Notes under the pieces: generated by a model | Told to the model about the DNA's origin: nothing | Database searches by the model: none | Seen by the model: the letters and a program-made list of their open reading frames with translations, nothing else | Shown: positions 30,293 to 41,743 of the stretch, in pieces | Numbering within the stretch: position 1 is the first letter of the stretch | How the letters are laid out: each line of letters opens with the position of its first letter | Assembly (NCBI GenBank): GCA_022823465.1 | Contig: JAJEHX010000050.1 | Location: forward strand, 1-64,000 | DNA length: 64,000 nt | Direction: 5' to 3' | DNA from: Candidatus Latescibacterota bacterium | GTDB taxonomy: Bacteria > JAAXHH01 | Made by a program: the position numbers and the translations under genes

Positions 30293-31195
30293 TCAGGGCG
30301 TGATCATCTCCAGAAATCGATCGTGGCGGTCCGAAATTTCATCCCCGGTAAGCGATGCCAGACGCCGGACACTGAAATCTTCCACGTTGAACGAAGCCAT
30401 GACGCTGCCGTGCACCATGGCGCGTTTCAAAGCATCTTTGCCTGCGTCGTCGCCCGACCGGGCGAGGTAACCCATGAAACCGCCCGCAAATGCGTCCCCC
30501 GCGCCCGTCGGATCGATTACGGAAGAAACCGGGTAGGCAGGGAGGGCGAACCAGCTGTCTTCGGTGCGGAGCGTGGCGCCGTGTTCTCCTCTTTTGACGA
30601 CAACCGCCCGCGGGCCGAGGTCGAGGATGCGGTCCGCCGCCCGCACAAGGTTGTGGTCATCCACCAGTTGACGGGCTTCGCCGTCGTTTATGATCAGCAC
30701 GTCCACCCGGTTCAGCATCGACAGCAGGGCCTCCCGTTTCCCGTCGATCCAGAAGTCCATGGTGTCGCAGGCGACGATACCCGGTCGGCCCGACTGGGTC
30801 AGCACTTCAAGCTGCACGTCCGGGTCGAGATTCGCCAGGAACACGTGATCGTGCTCGCGATGCCGGTCCGCCAGAACGGGCCGAAATCCGGACAGCACGT
30901 TCAACTGCGTGTCGGTCGTGCGCCGGTCGTTCATGTCGGCGGCGTATTCGCCCGCCCAGCGAAAGGTCCTGCCTTCCCGTATCTCCAGACCCGATATGTC
31001 GACCTGTCTCTCCCGCAGGAAATCCAGGGCGTCCAGGGGGAAATCTTTCCCCACGACCGCGATGACGTCCACCGGCGCGTAGAAACTGGCGGCCGCTGAA
31101 AAATAGGTCGCCGAACCTCCTATCGCGTCGCTTGCTTCTCCTTCCGGCGTCTTCACCGAATCAAAGGCCACCGTACCGACTACGAGTATGCCCAA
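30293..31195 (-). CDS. PfkB-family carbohydrate kinase
   Basis: [46 protein letters not shown]. Confidence 0.9.
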   Translation of the reverse strand: MGILVVGTVAFDSVKTPEGEASDAIGGSATYFSAAASFYAPVDVIAVVGKDFPLDALDFLRERQVDISGLEIREGRTFRWAGEYAADMNDRRTTDTQLNVLSGFRPVLADRHREHDHVFLANLDPDVQLEVLTQSGRPGIVACDTMDFWIDGKREALLSMLNRVDVLIINDGEARQLVDDHNLVRAADRILDLGPRAVVVKRGEHGATLRTEDSWFALPAYPVSSVIDPTGAGDAFAGGFMGYLARSGDDAGKDALKRAMVHGSVMASFNVEDFSVRRLASLTGDEISDRHDRFLEMITP

Positions 31196-31198
31196 TTC

Positions 31199-31630
31199 CT
31201 ATGCCTCGCGTTCCAGCGCGTCCACCCTGTCCGCGGCGGTGCCCGCGTCGGGCCGGCGTATGATCTCACCCGTCGCGGCGTCCGTCGAAACGGCGACCCG
31301 GGGCGCGTCGCCCCAGAGTCGTTCGAGTCCGTAGAAAGCGCGGACTTCGGCCCTGAACACGTGGATCACCACGTCCACGTAATCGAGCAGGACCCATCGC
31401 CAGCTTTGCTTGCCCTCCGTGTGCCACGGGGCCGTCTCGCGCTCCTTGAGATCTACCGTCACCTGCTCGACGACCGCCTTGATCTGCGGTTCGGAACCGG
31501 CTGTCCCGATGACGAAGTAGTCCGCTATGGAGGAGAGCCCCCTGAGATCGATAATCATCACTTCCGCCGCGTTCTTGGCCAGCATGGAAAGGGCCGCCTG
31601 CTCCGCGATTTCCTGCGATGCCAGTGCCAC
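31199..31630 (-). CDS. rsfS: Ribosome silencing factor
   Basis: DLRGLSSIADYFVIGTAGSEPQIKAVVEQV...WRWVLLDYVDVVIHVFRAEVRAFYGLERLWGDA. Confidence 0.93.
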   Translation of the reverse strand: MALASQEIAEQAALSMLAKNAAEVMIIDLRGLSSIADYFVIGTAGSEPQIKAVVEQVTVDLKERETAPWHTEGKQSWRWVLLDYVDVVIHVFRAEVRAFYGLERLWGDAPRVAVSTDAATGEIIRRPDAGTAADRVDALEREA

Positions 31631-31632
31631 GG

Positions 31633-32229
31633 TCAGTCCTTCTCGTCGTGAAACAGCAGTTCGTCGTAGTCCTTGCCGATCACCACGGATACGTCCACCA
31701 TGCGTTCATCGTTTCGCTGGAGCAGTACGTTAGGCGTTCCCAGCGCGCCGCCGACCGCGCGGGCCGCACTGGACGGTCCGTTCTTTCCCCTGCGGTCCAG
31801 CACGATCGTTTCGCGGTACTCGAAGTGATCCGCATTGTCGATGTTGACCACGTCGAACCCCCGCGCTCTGAGGAAACGCATGACCCGTTGCCCGATACCC
31901 CGTTCCCCGCATCCGTTCAGGACCTCCACCTGGACCTGAAAGGCCGAGGGGTCGAGGACCGGCTCGGCGGATCGTCCGGCGGACGAATTGTAAGCGGACG
32001 AGGTCGCCACAGAGTAAACCAGGTAGGCGTTCAGTCCGATCAAAAGAACGATGGCGCCTTCGAGCAATCGAACGCGCCATCGGCCTCCGCGCCGGTGTCC
32101 GTCCGAAGCGTCGTCCTGCCGGCTCGCGGTGGTTTGGACAGCTTGTCTCGCCATGACAGAGCCCACACGGTTCACGTCCGGATTCCGGCCTGCACGGGGA
32201 CCGTGTGACAAACGATCTTGGTTTTCCAA
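31633..32229 (-). CDS. LytR C-terminal domain protein with N-terminal TM helix
   Basis: QVEVLNGCGERGIGQRVMRFLRARGFDVVNIDNADHFEYRETIVLDR. Confidence 0.8.
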   Translation of the reverse strand: MENQDRLSHGPRAGRNPDVNRVGSVMARQAVQTTASRQDDASDGHRRGGRWRVRLLEGAIVLLIGLNAYLVYSVATSSAYNSSAGRSAEPVLDPSAFQVQVEVLNGCGERGIGQRVMRFLRARGFDVVNIDNADHFEYRETIVLDRRGKNGPSSAARAVGGALGTPNVLLQRNDERMVDVSVVIGKDYDELLFHDEKD

Positions 32230-32444
32230 AGAATACCGGAGAGCGTACTAGGGGAAAACACCAGGAAGGGAAACATAGGTAGGGTACCAACAGTTCATCA
32301 TCGACCGACTCCTTTCACCATGCGATCCCCCTTTTCTACCCCGGCCTTGACACAATTCTGCCTGTCAAATCGAACCCCGGTTCGACAGGCGGAACTCATC
32401 TCGCTTTCCAGACCCCTAATATATACTGGCGGACGTGGAAGGTG

Positions 32445-33227
32445 TCAACTGTTTTTTGCCTGGTCGGAGGCGCGATCGCGGTTGTGTTCCAGCAGCCACG
32501 ATTCGGCCGCCGACAGATGTTCCGGCGTGTTAATCCCGATGGTCTCTTCCGGCGTCCCGGCCGGCGCGTCCGCAACGCGGTGGCCCTGCCGGCGCAGGAT
32601 CTCGATGGTATCCGTCAGATAGAATTCGCCCTGCCTGTTCTCCGGCGTAAGCCGGTCCAGGGCCTGTAACAGCCGGGTTGGCTCGAAACAGTACGTACTG
32701 GTGTTGATCTCCCTGAGCGCGCGCTGCTCCGCGGTGGCGTCCTTTTCCTCGACGATCCGGTCGATGCGTCCCGCTTCGTCTCGAAGGATGCGCCCCAGGC
32801 CCGTGGGATCGTCGAAGTGGGCGGTAAGCACCGAGGCTACGGCGCCTTCCCGGCGGTGTGCGCGCATCAACGAGGCCAGGGTGGCGGGACGGATCAGGGG
32901 CGTGTCGCCGGCGAGAACGAGGATGACGCCCTTTTCATCGGCCAGCAGGGGCGCCGCCTGGCGAACCGCGTGCCCGGTACCCAGTTGTTCTTCCTGTACG
33001 GCGAATTCCACGGACATTCCGGCCAGCTCGCGCCGTACCTCGTCGGCCTGGTGTCCGACGATGACGATGATCCGCCGTGACCGGAGCGCCCGCGCGGTGT
33101 CGAGCACATAATGAATCATGGGCCTGCCGTTCAGCCTGTGCAGCACCTTCGCCAGGTCGGAGTGCATCCGGGTGCCTTTCCCGGCGGCCAGGATCACTGT
33201 GATCAGATCGCTGTTTGCTTCTTCCAT
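32445..33227 (-). CDS. GlmU-type nucleotidyltransferase domain without acetyltransferase domain
   Basis: VILAAGKGTRMHSDLAKVLHRLNGRPMIHYVLD; QLGTGHAVRQA; ORF ends at 260 aa without LbH hexapeptides. Confidence 0.88.
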   Translation of the reverse strand: MEEANSDLITVILAAGKGTRMHSDLAKVLHRLNGRPMIHYVLDTARALRSRRIIVIVGHQADEVRRELAGMSVEFAVQEEQLGTGHAVRQAAPLLADEKGVILVLAGDTPLIRPATLASLMRAHRREGAVASVLTAHFDDPTGLGRILRDEAGRIDRIVEEKDATAEQRALREINTSTYCFEPTRLLQALDRLTPENRQGEFYLTDTIEILRRQGHRVADAPAGTPEETIGINTPEHLSAAESWLLEHNRDRASDQAKNS

Positions 33228-33257
33228 CGGGTCTCCCGAAGTTTCCGCTGATCTGTC

Positions 33258-33752
33258 TTACGGTTCCGCGAGGCGGCGGACGAAATGGTCCACGGGTTTC
33301 AGGTCTTCCAGCAGATCCGATACGGTCCGCCCGCGCACCGGGTGGATCAGCTCCGGATGGATCTCCGATAGCGGAACGAGTACGAAGGCCCGCTCCGTCA
33401 TGGCGGGATGGGGCAGTTCGAGGCCGGGAAGATCGAGGACCAGGTCGTCGTATAGCAACAGGTCGAGATCGATTTCACGGGGCCCGTTTCTCCACGACGT
33501 GGAGCGGCCGAGGCGCCGCTCGATTTCCTTGAACGCATCCAGCAACCGCGCGGGCGTCAGGGTGGTTTCCAGCAGGGCCGCGCCGTTGACGAAGTCGGAT
33601 TGGCTGGCATAGCCTACCGGCCGCGTTTCATACCATGACGAGCGCCGCAGAACCCGGATCCCGGGATGTTCGCCCAACTCGTGCACCGCCCGCCGGCACC
33701 ATGCGATCCGATCCCCGATATTGCTGCCCAGTCCCAGGGCGACAGATGCCAT
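33258..33752 (-). CDS. folK: 2-amino-4-hydroxy-6-hydroxymethyldihydropteridine diphosphokinase
   Basis: LGLGSNIGDR...ETRPVGYASQSDFVNGAALLETTL...WRNGPREIDLDLLLYDD. Confidence 0.95.
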   Translation of the reverse strand: MASVALGLGSNIGDRIAWCRRAVHELGEHPGIRVLRRSSWYETRPVGYASQSDFVNGAALLETTLTPARLLDAFKEIERRLGRSTSWRNGPREIDLDLLLYDDLVLDLPGLELPHPAMTERAFVLVPLSEIHPELIHPVRGRTVSDLLEDLKPVDHFVRRLAEP

Positions 33753-33760
33753 TTCGCACC

Positions 33761-34147
33761 TTACCGGCCGGTACTTTCCGTCTCTCTGCTTCTATTCAGC
33801 TCGACCTCGACGGCCCCTGTACGCAGGACCCGGGCCACGGCGGGCTTTCGCAGTCTCACCGCGACACGGCCCACCTGGGGGTAGGCGGACAGCAGTTCGT
33901 CCGCCACGCGTCCGGCGACCGCTTCCAGCAACCGGTGCGGCCTGCCGCCGAGGATCCGTTCCACGCGCAGGCAGACGTCTGCGTAGTCCACGGATTCGGC
34001 CAGGCTGTCCGTGCGGGAAGCTACCGAAAGATCAAGGCGCAGTCCGACATCGGCTTCGAAGACTTGCCCTTGTGTCCGTTCCCGGGCAGTCGCGCCATGA
34101 TGGCCAAAAGCGCGAATGCTCCGTACGCTGATCCAGTCTTCGGACAT
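33761..34147 (-). CDS. folB: Dihydroneopterin aldolase
   Basis: IRAFGHHGATARERTQGQVFEADVGLRLDLS...ESVDYADVCLRVERIL. Confidence 0.92.
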   Translation of the reverse strand: MSEDWISVRSIRAFGHHGATARERTQGQVFEADVGLRLDLSVASRTDSLAESVDYADVCLRVERILGGRPHRLLEAVAGRVADELLSAYPQVGRVAVRLRKPAVARVLRTGAVEVELNRSRETESTGR

Positions 34148-34160
34148 GAGGTCGATTCGT

Positions 34161-35408
34161 TCAGGCCAGGCTGACCGCCGGGAAGGCCCGCTTGCGCAAC
34201 CGGAAACGGGACATCAGCCGGTCCATGCGTTCCAGTACGGTCTGTATCTGGGATTCGTTGACGTTGAAGGCCATTCGGACGTATCCCTCGCCGAATTCGC
34301 CCAGGTACACACCGGGCACGACGAACACGCCCGCCTTGCGCAGCAGGATGCTGAACCGAACGGAAGAATAGCGGGGCGGTACAGGAAGCCACAGGTAGGG
34401 ACCGCCTCTGGGTGCACGCAGGTTCCAGCCGAGGTCCCGCAGTCCCGATACCATCAGGTCCCGCCTTAACTGGTATTTCGAAGCCGCCTCTTCGACGTGC
34501 CTGTTCAATTCCGGAAACTCCGCGGCCGCGGCCGCCTGCAGGCCGGGAAGCAGCGGGGCGTGCAAATGGGCGGTCAACTGGGACATGGCGGCCAGGGCGG
34601 AGGGATTGCCGACCGCCACGCTCAGGTCGCGGAACACACCGCCGGGCAGCGTGGAAAGGGAGAACAGCTCGATACCGACGTTCATCGCGCCGGGCGTCTG
34701 TAGCAGGCTGGGCGCTTCGATCCCGTCGTAAGTCAGAAAGTGCTGGGTGGCGTCGTGACAGACGATGATGTTGTGACGTCGTGCGAAATCGACCAGTTCC
34801 CGGAAGAACGAATGGTCCGCCACGGCCCCCGTGGGATCGTTCGGATACCCGATATACATCAGCTTCGCCTGGCTGGCGACGCGGGGCTCGATCTGCTTCA
34901 GGTTGGGCAGGAAATCGTTCCGTCCGTGCAGGGGATAGGATTGGATCTGTCCGTTCGCCAGTACGGCGCTGGTTCTGTAAGCCGGATGGGCCGGGTCGGG
35001 GACCAGCACGGTTTCACCGGGGTTTACCAGCGCCATGGCCACGCTGGCCGGTCCCGCGGCGGCGCCCGCGAAGGGCAGGACGTGGACGTCCGGATCGATC
35101 TCCACGTCGAACCGGTACGCGAACCAGTTGCTGAACATCCTTCGGAACTCCGCGCCGGCGAGCCAGCCCGCCTGGGTCGGATCCTCTGGTCCGCCTGGCC
35201 CGCCTGTTCCGTCAGCGACCGTCATGGCGTTGAATGTCCGCTCTATCGCTTCGCGTCGGATGGGGGTATCGGTGGAGCCCGTGGTCAGATCTATGGGCTC
35301 GATCCCCCTGGCGGCCAGTCTTATGAGATATCGGGAATGTTCCAGGGGACGGTTCAGCGGGACCTGGTGAAGCCGTTCCGCGCGTTCTATAACCACAGGG
35401 TTTCTCAT
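34161..35408 (-). CDS. PLP-dependent class I/II aminotransferase
   Basis: VLVPDPAHPAYRTSAVLANG, YIGYPNDPTGAVADHSFFRELVDFAR, FSLSTLPGGVFRDLSVAVGNP. Confidence 0.85.
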   Translation of the reverse strand: MRNPVVIERAERLHQVPLNRPLEHSRYLIRLAARGIEPIDLTTGSTDTPIRREAIERTFNAMTVADGTGGPGGPEDPTQAGWLAGAEFRRMFSNWFAYRFDVEIDPDVHVLPFAGAAAGPASVAMALVNPGETVLVPDPAHPAYRTSAVLANGQIQSYPLHGRNDFLPNLKQIEPRVASQAKLMYIGYPNDPTGAVADHSFFRELVDFARRHNIIVCHDATQHFLTYDGIEAPSLLQTPGAMNVGIELFSLSTLPGGVFRDLSVAVGNPSALAAMSQLTAHLHAPLLPGLQAAAAAEFPELNRHVEEAASKYQLRRDLMVSGLRDLGWNLRAPRGGPYLWLPVPPRYSSVRFSILLRKAGVFVVPGVYLGEFGEGYVRMAFNVNESQIQTVLERMDRLMSRFRLRKRAFPAVSLA

Positions 35409-35491
35409 GGTCTCTCCGTCGCCCAGGACATGTCTCGGAAGTTCGTTGCCGGTCTTCGTGGAATATAGAAGCGGGGCAGGTCCGCAGCAAG

Positions 35492-35522
35492 AAAAAACCC
35501 CGGTGTCGCCACCGGGGTTTTT
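35492..35522. terminator. Bidirectional rho-independent terminator between groEL and the aminotransferase gene
   Basis: AAAAAACCCCGGTG-tcgc-CACCGGGGTTTTT. Confidence 0.9.
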
Positions 35523-35564
35523 CTGGAACCGGCAGTCGACCGGTTCTTTATCGTTTCATCCCGC

Positions 35565-37199
<1,635 letters not shown>

Positions 37200-37309
37200 C
37201 TATGATTTCCCGGGTATTCCGGGTGTTCTAAGATCGAGACGAACCCCAGGTTGTACGTTATTCGAGGTCGCCTAAATACTTGTATCTACAACACGTAGCG
37301 AATGCATAA

Positions 37310-37336
37310 TTAGCAGTCAATTGTCCAGTCTGCTAA
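37310..37336. promoter_or_regulatory. CIRCE-like HrcA operator upstream of groEL
   Basis: TTAGCAGTC-N9-GTCTGCTAA, versus consensus TTAGCACTC-N9-GAGTGCTAA, ~122 bp upstream of the groEL ATG. Confidence 0.75.
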
Positions 37337-37525
37337 TATAGGAAGCGTCATTGGGTGATGCAAGTTTTTTTTGTTTCGGGTCGTTCGTGTTTTGGGCGTT
37401 CGCCGGTGATTTGGAGTTGTGTGGCGCTCGCATGCGTGTCTTCGTGACGTTCCGACACGTCGCGTCCGGCTTACCGGCAGGAAGCGCGCGCAGCCCGAGG
37501 CCGGCATCCGATCCTCTGCTGCGGA

Positions 37526-38377
37526 TCAGGCGCTCCGCCGCAGCACGCCGATATAGATCAGCGCGGTGGCGAACATGATCAGGCTGTAGGTCGCCGCAGG
37601 CATGGTCGCGAGCCCGCCGCCGAACAGCATGACCGCGACCGCAATCGCGAGCGTCCCGTTCTGGATGCCGCATTCGATCGCAATGGCAGTCCGCTGGGTC
37701 GGCCCGGAGGCGAACATCCGGGCGAGAAACCAGGCGACTGTCATCATCAGCAAGTTGAGCACGAGCGTGACCGGTCCGGCCTGCGCGAAATAGGAGACGA
37801 TGTTGGCGCGTTGATCGAAGATCGCGCCGGCGAGAACGAGCACCAGCAGCACCGCGGAGACCTTGCGCGCCGCCGGTTGGAACCTGATTGCGAAGCCTTC
37901 CGCGAAGCGGCGGATGGCAAGACCGATCAGCACCGGAACGGCGACAATCAGGAAAACGCCGAGTGCGGCGCCGGCGACCGATATGTCCTTCTCCGCCGAA
38001 TCGCCGATGAACTGCCCGTAGGCGAAGACCACGATGACCGGAATAGTAATTACGCTTGCCAGACTGATCACCGCGGTCAGCGAGATCGACAGCGCGACAT
38101 CGCCGCGCGCAAACGCGGTAAGGATATTGGAGGTCGGGCCGCCCGGCGCGGCGGCGATGATCATCAGGCCCAATGCGAGTTCCGGCGCCATAGGCCAGAC
38201 GCTGGCGAGGACGAAGGCAACCGCCGGCAGCAGGACGATCTGGGAGAGGGCACCCACCGCGAAGTCGCGCGGCCGGCGCACCACCCGGACGAAATCGTCG
38301 AAGGTGAGCCCGAGCCCAAGCCCAAACATGATGAAGGCGAGCGCCAGTGGCAGCGCGACGTCGACAAGTAATCCCAT
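37526..38377 (-). CDS. Bile acid:sodium symporter (BASS) family protein
   Basis: LALGLMIIAAAPGGPTSNILTAFARGDVALSISLTAV; AIAIECGIQNGTLAI. Confidence 0.9.
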   Translation of the reverse strand: MGLLVDVALPLALAFIMFGLGLGLTFDDFVRVVRRPRDFAVGALSQIVLLPAVAFVLASVWPMAPELALGLMIIAAAPGGPTSNILTAFARGDVALSISLTAVISLASVITIPVIVVFAYGQFIGDSAEKDISVAGAALGVFLIVAVPVLIGLAIRRFAEGFAIRFQPAARKVSAVLLVLVLAGAIFDQRANIVSYFAQAGPVTLVLNLLMMTVAWFLARMFASGPTQRTAIAIECGIQNGTLAIAVAVMLFGGGLATMPAATYSLIMFATALIYIGVLRRSA

Positions 38378-38397
38378 GAGACTTGGCCACTCCTTTT

Positions 38398-39237
38398 CTA
38401 ATTCAGGTTATCCGTGCGGAGTTTGATGGATCCGGAACGGATGGCAAGAGGGCCACCGTCCCGCCGGTCGAGCACCAGGCCGCCCTCTTCGTCGACGCGG
38501 GACACGCGGCCGGCGGCTCCGGCGGGACTGTCGGCCTCGACCGTCCGTCCGCGCCAGGCGAGCCGGGCGTCGACCTCGGCCAGCATGGACGCGGGCCCGG
38601 AGGCCAGGTAGTCCCCGTAGGCGGTTTCGAAGGAGGACATGATTGCCAGGAACAGGTCCTCGCGCGCCACGGGGCCGCCCGATTCGATGCGGAGCGACGT
38701 GGCGGAATCGGAGATCTCGTCCGGAAACAGATCGCGAGGATGATTTACGTTGATTCCCATGCCGACCACGATGACTGGTTCGTCACCGGCTACGACGCGG
38801 GTCTCCGCCAGGATGCCCGCGACCTTGCGGTCCCCCATGAGCAGGTCGTTCGGCCACTTGATCTGCACGGCCACGCCGGTGGCCGCTTCCAGGACGCGGG
38901 CGACCGCGGCGGCCGTGCACAGCGTAAGCGGCGGGGCCAGGGCCGCGGACAGCCGGGGCCGCAGCAGGACGGAAGCCCAGATACCGCATCCGGGGGGCGA
39001 GAACCATCCGTAACCGCGCCGGCCCCGGCCGGCCGACTGCTCATCGGCCAGGCAGACCGTCCCGTGCGGCGCGCCGCGCCCGGCCAGGTCCAGGATCACG
39101 TCGTTGGTGGAACCCACCCGATCGCTGTATTCCAGTATGCGGCCGAAGACCCGCGATGACAGCTTTGCGCGCATGCGGACCGCATCGTATCGGTCCTGGG
39201 GTCCTGCCGACTCATCGCTCGGGGGAGGGAGTTTCAT
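38398..39237 (-). CDS. birA: Biotin--[acetyl-CoA-carboxylase] ligase
   Basis: VGSTNDVILDLAGRGAPHGTVCLADEQSAGRGRRGYGWFSPPG; IKWPNDLLMGDRKVAGILAE. Confidence 0.93.
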   Translation of the reverse strand: MKLPPPSDESAGPQDRYDAVRMRAKLSSRVFGRILEYSDRVGSTNDVILDLAGRGAPHGTVCLADEQSAGRGRRGYGWFSPPGCGIWASVLLRPRLSAALAPPLTLCTAAAVARVLEAATGVAVQIKWPNDLLMGDRKVAGILAETRVVAGDEPVIVVGMGINVNHPRDLFPDEISDSATSLRIESGGPVAREDLFLAIMSSFETAYGDYLASGPASMLAEVDARLAWRGRTVEADSPAGAAGRVSRVDEEGGLVLDRRDGGPLAIRSGSIKLRTDNLN

Positions 39238-39249
39238 GGTCGTTCCGTT

Positions 39250-40128
39250 TCAGGTGGAAGCAACCACGTTCAGGCTGATGTCGAGCGCCGGCGCGGAGTG
39301 GGTCAGGGCGCCGACGGATATCATGTCGACGCCCGTATTCGCGATCGCCCCGATCCGTTCCATCGTGATCGCGCCCGATGCTTCGATCACGATGGGCTGG
39401 TCCGGCCTACTGGCGGCCCGGATTCGCGCGACCGCCTTCCTCATTTCCTCATCGTTCATGTTGTCCAGCATGATCCAGTCCGCCCCGCTTCGCACGGCCT
39501 CGTCGACCTGGTCCAGGCTGCCCGTTTCCACCTCGATTTCATACCGCGCGTCCGCTCGCTTCATGTTCGTTCTGCACGAGCGAACCGCGGCGGCGATGCT
39601 ACCCGCGGCGGCGATGTGGTTGTCCTTGATCAGCACCATGTCGAAGAGGCCGTGGCGGTGATTGGCGCCGCCGCCGTGCAGTACGGCCCTTTTCTCCAGT
39701 TCGCGCAGGCCGGGCGTGGTTTTGCGGGTGTCCACGATACGCGCGCCGGTATTGCGCACGGCATCGACGTATTGCCGGGTCGTCGACGCGATGCCGGATA
39801 GATGGCGCATGAAGTTCAGCGCCGTGCGTTCACCGGTGAGCAACGATCCCGCGGCGCCCCTCACCTCGGCGATGGGCCGTCCGGGTTCCACCCGGTCGCC
39901 GTCGGACAGCAAGGCCTGGAACTCCAGGCTGGCGTCCACCTCCCGGAACGCCAGACTCGCGGGGAACAGTCCGGACAGGATGCCGGTCTGTCTGGCCTCG
40001 AACCGGGCGCTGGCTACAGTACCGGGCGCCAGCGTCCACTCGGTCGTGACGTCGCCGTCTCCCACGTCCTCCCGCAGGGCGCGGGCCACGATCTCCTTGA
40101 GCGAATCCAGGTCGAACTTCGTGTCCAC
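39250..40128 (-). CDS. nadC: Nicotinate-nucleotide pyrophosphorylase (carboxylating)
   Basis: EDVGDGDVTTEWTL, ALNFMRHLSGIAS, DTRKTTPGLRELEKRAVLHGGGANHRHGLFDMVLIKDNH. Confidence 0.95.
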   Translation of the reverse strand: MDTKFDLDSLKEIVARALREDVGDGDVTTEWTLAPGTVASARFEARQTGILSGLFPASLAFREVDASLEFQALLSDGDRVEPGRPIAEVRGAAGSLLTGERTALNFMRHLSGIASTTRQYVDAVRNTGARIVDTRKTTPGLRELEKRAVLHGGGANHRHGLFDMVLIKDNHIAAAGSIAAAVRSCRTNMKRADARYEIEVETGSLDQVDEAVRSGADWIMLDNMNDEEMRKAVARIRAASRPDQPIVIEASGAITMERIGAIANTGVDMISVGALTHSAPALDISLNVVAST

Positions 40129-40145
40129 TTCGGACCGCCCCTTCG

Positions 40146-41717
40146 TTACGGTGAACCCCGCCCTTCGCCCGCATTCAGGAACGCGCCGGGCAGATGGTCT
40201 ATGAGATCGCCGGCCACAAGGCTGTGCGTACCTACGGCCTCCGCGCCGAGATCTCCGGCCAGGCCGTGGAGGTAGACGCCCAGGCGGGCCGCGTCCCAGG
40301 CGCAGAGTCCCTGTCCGAGCAGGGCGGCGATGACCCCCGTGAGCACGTCGCCCGATCCCGCGGTGGCCATGCCCGGGTTCCCCGTGGGATTCACGGAGAC
40401 CTTTCCGCAGGGCGAGGCCACCAGCGAGGCGGCGCCCTTGAGCACGAGGGTAAACCGCAGGGATCCCGCCGCCTGCCTCGCGGCGGCAACGCGGTCCGCC
40501 TCGATTTCTTCGACGGCCATGCCCGTCAGCCTGGACAGTTCGAACGCATGGGGCGTCATGACGACTTCCGGCCCAAGGCCGGACAGGTCGCCCGCGTGGC
40601 CGGAGAAGGCATTCACGCCGTCGGCGTCGATGACGACCGGCCGCTCGCTGTTCGCGATGACGCGGCGGACCAGGGAAGTCGTTTCATCGTGACGCGTGAG
40701 ACCCGGACCAATGGCCAGCACGTCAGACCAGGAGAGCAGCGATTCGATATCCGGTTCGGCCTCGAGAGAGAGCGATCCCCCGGCGGTTTCAGGCAGGCCG
40801 CGCAGCATCACTTCGGTGTGCCTGGCCGTCAGGGCGCCCACGAGGCTTTCGGGCGTTCCAAGCATGACCATGCCCGCACCGCTACGCAGGGCCGCCCGGG
40901 AAGCCAGCGTAGCCGCTCCCGCCATGCCGGCCGATCCGGCGACGATGGCCACCCTTCCGCGGCTTCCCTTGTGGTCGTCCGGCAGGTGAACCGGGATCAG
41001 GCCGGCCATTTCGTCGCGTTCCGGCATGGCGAGGTACAACCCTTCCGCTTCTACGGCCCGGTCGGGAAAACCAATGTCCGCGACCTCCACGCCGCCGCAC
41101 CAGGAACGGCCGGGAAAGGTGGCCAGGTCGACCTTCATGAGACCGATCGCGAGGGTGTGGTCGGCGCGGACGCAGGTCCATTCACTGCTGGGGCGGGACT
41201 GCGGATATCCACATCCGGGCGCCAGGCCCGAAGGGGTGTCCACGGAAAGCACAGGAGAGGAACTGAGGTTGATTTCGGAGATGGCGGCGCCGTAGGGGTC
41301 CCGGGGCGGCCCCTGCGTTCCGGTACCCAGCAGCGCGTCGATGATCATCGACGGCGGCCGGTCGGGCAGGCCGAGCGGACCGTCGGGCAGGAAGTCCGGG
41401 GACAGGCCGGCTTCCTCGAGCCGCACCAGGTGCCTCGCGGCGTCTCCCGAAACTTCCATCCTGCCGGCCAGCACGTGACAGGTAACCGAAGCGTCCCAGA
41501 GATGGAGATACCGGGCGGCCACGAACCCGTCGCCCCCGTTGTTCCCCTTTCCGCACGCCACGGCAATCGACTTGCCGGCTACGCCGCCCAGCAGCTGTTT
41601 CGCGGTTTCGGCTACCCGGCAGCCCGCTCTTTCCATGAGTTCAAAGCCGGACACGCCGCAGTCTTCGATGGTCCGGCGATCAATCGACCGCATCTGCGTG
41701 GTGGTACAAAGCATCAT
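40146..41717 (-). CDS. nnrD: Bifunctional NAD(P)H-hydrate epimerase/dehydratase
   Basis: CGKGNNGGDGFVAARYL; GNPGMATAGSGDVLTGVIAALLGQG. Confidence 0.93.
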   Translation of the reverse strand: MMLCTTTQMRSIDRRTIEDCGVSGFELMERAGCRVAETAKQLLGGVAGKSIAVACGKGNNGGDGFVAARYLHLWDASVTCHVLAGRMEVSGDAARHLVRLEEAGLSPDFLPDGPLGLPDRPPSMIIDALLGTGTQGPPRDPYGAAISEINLSSSPVLSVDTPSGLAPGCGYPQSRPSSEWTCVRADHTLAIGLMKVDLATFPGRSWCGGVEVADIGFPDRAVEAEGLYLAMPERDEMAGLIPVHLPDDHKGSRGRVAIVAGSAGMAGAATLASRAALRSGAGMVMLGTPESLVGALTARHTEVMLRGLPETAGGSLSLEAEPDIESLLSWSDVLAIGPGLTRHDETTSLVRRVIANSERPVVIDADGVNAFSGHAGDLSGLGPEVVMTPHAFELSRLTGMAVEEIEADRVAAARQAAGSLRFTLVLKGAASLVASPCGKVSVNPTGNPGMATAGSGDVLTGVIAALLGQGLCAWDAARLGVYLHGLAGDLGAEAVGTHSLVAGDLIDHLPGAFLNAGEGRGSP

Positions 41718-41743
41718 GATTAAAACTCGCAGTCCGGACCGCG

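Noticed and set aside
32360-32391. Hairpin GCCTGTC...CGAACCCCGGTTCG...GACAGGC
   Set aside because: Real inverted repeat but bulged, without a T-tract; not enough to call a terminator or regulatory element.
37317-38390. 357-aa minus-strand ORF overlapping the BASS gene in another frame
   Set aside because: Arg/Gly-rich out-of-frame translation; the BASS frame has the family motifs.
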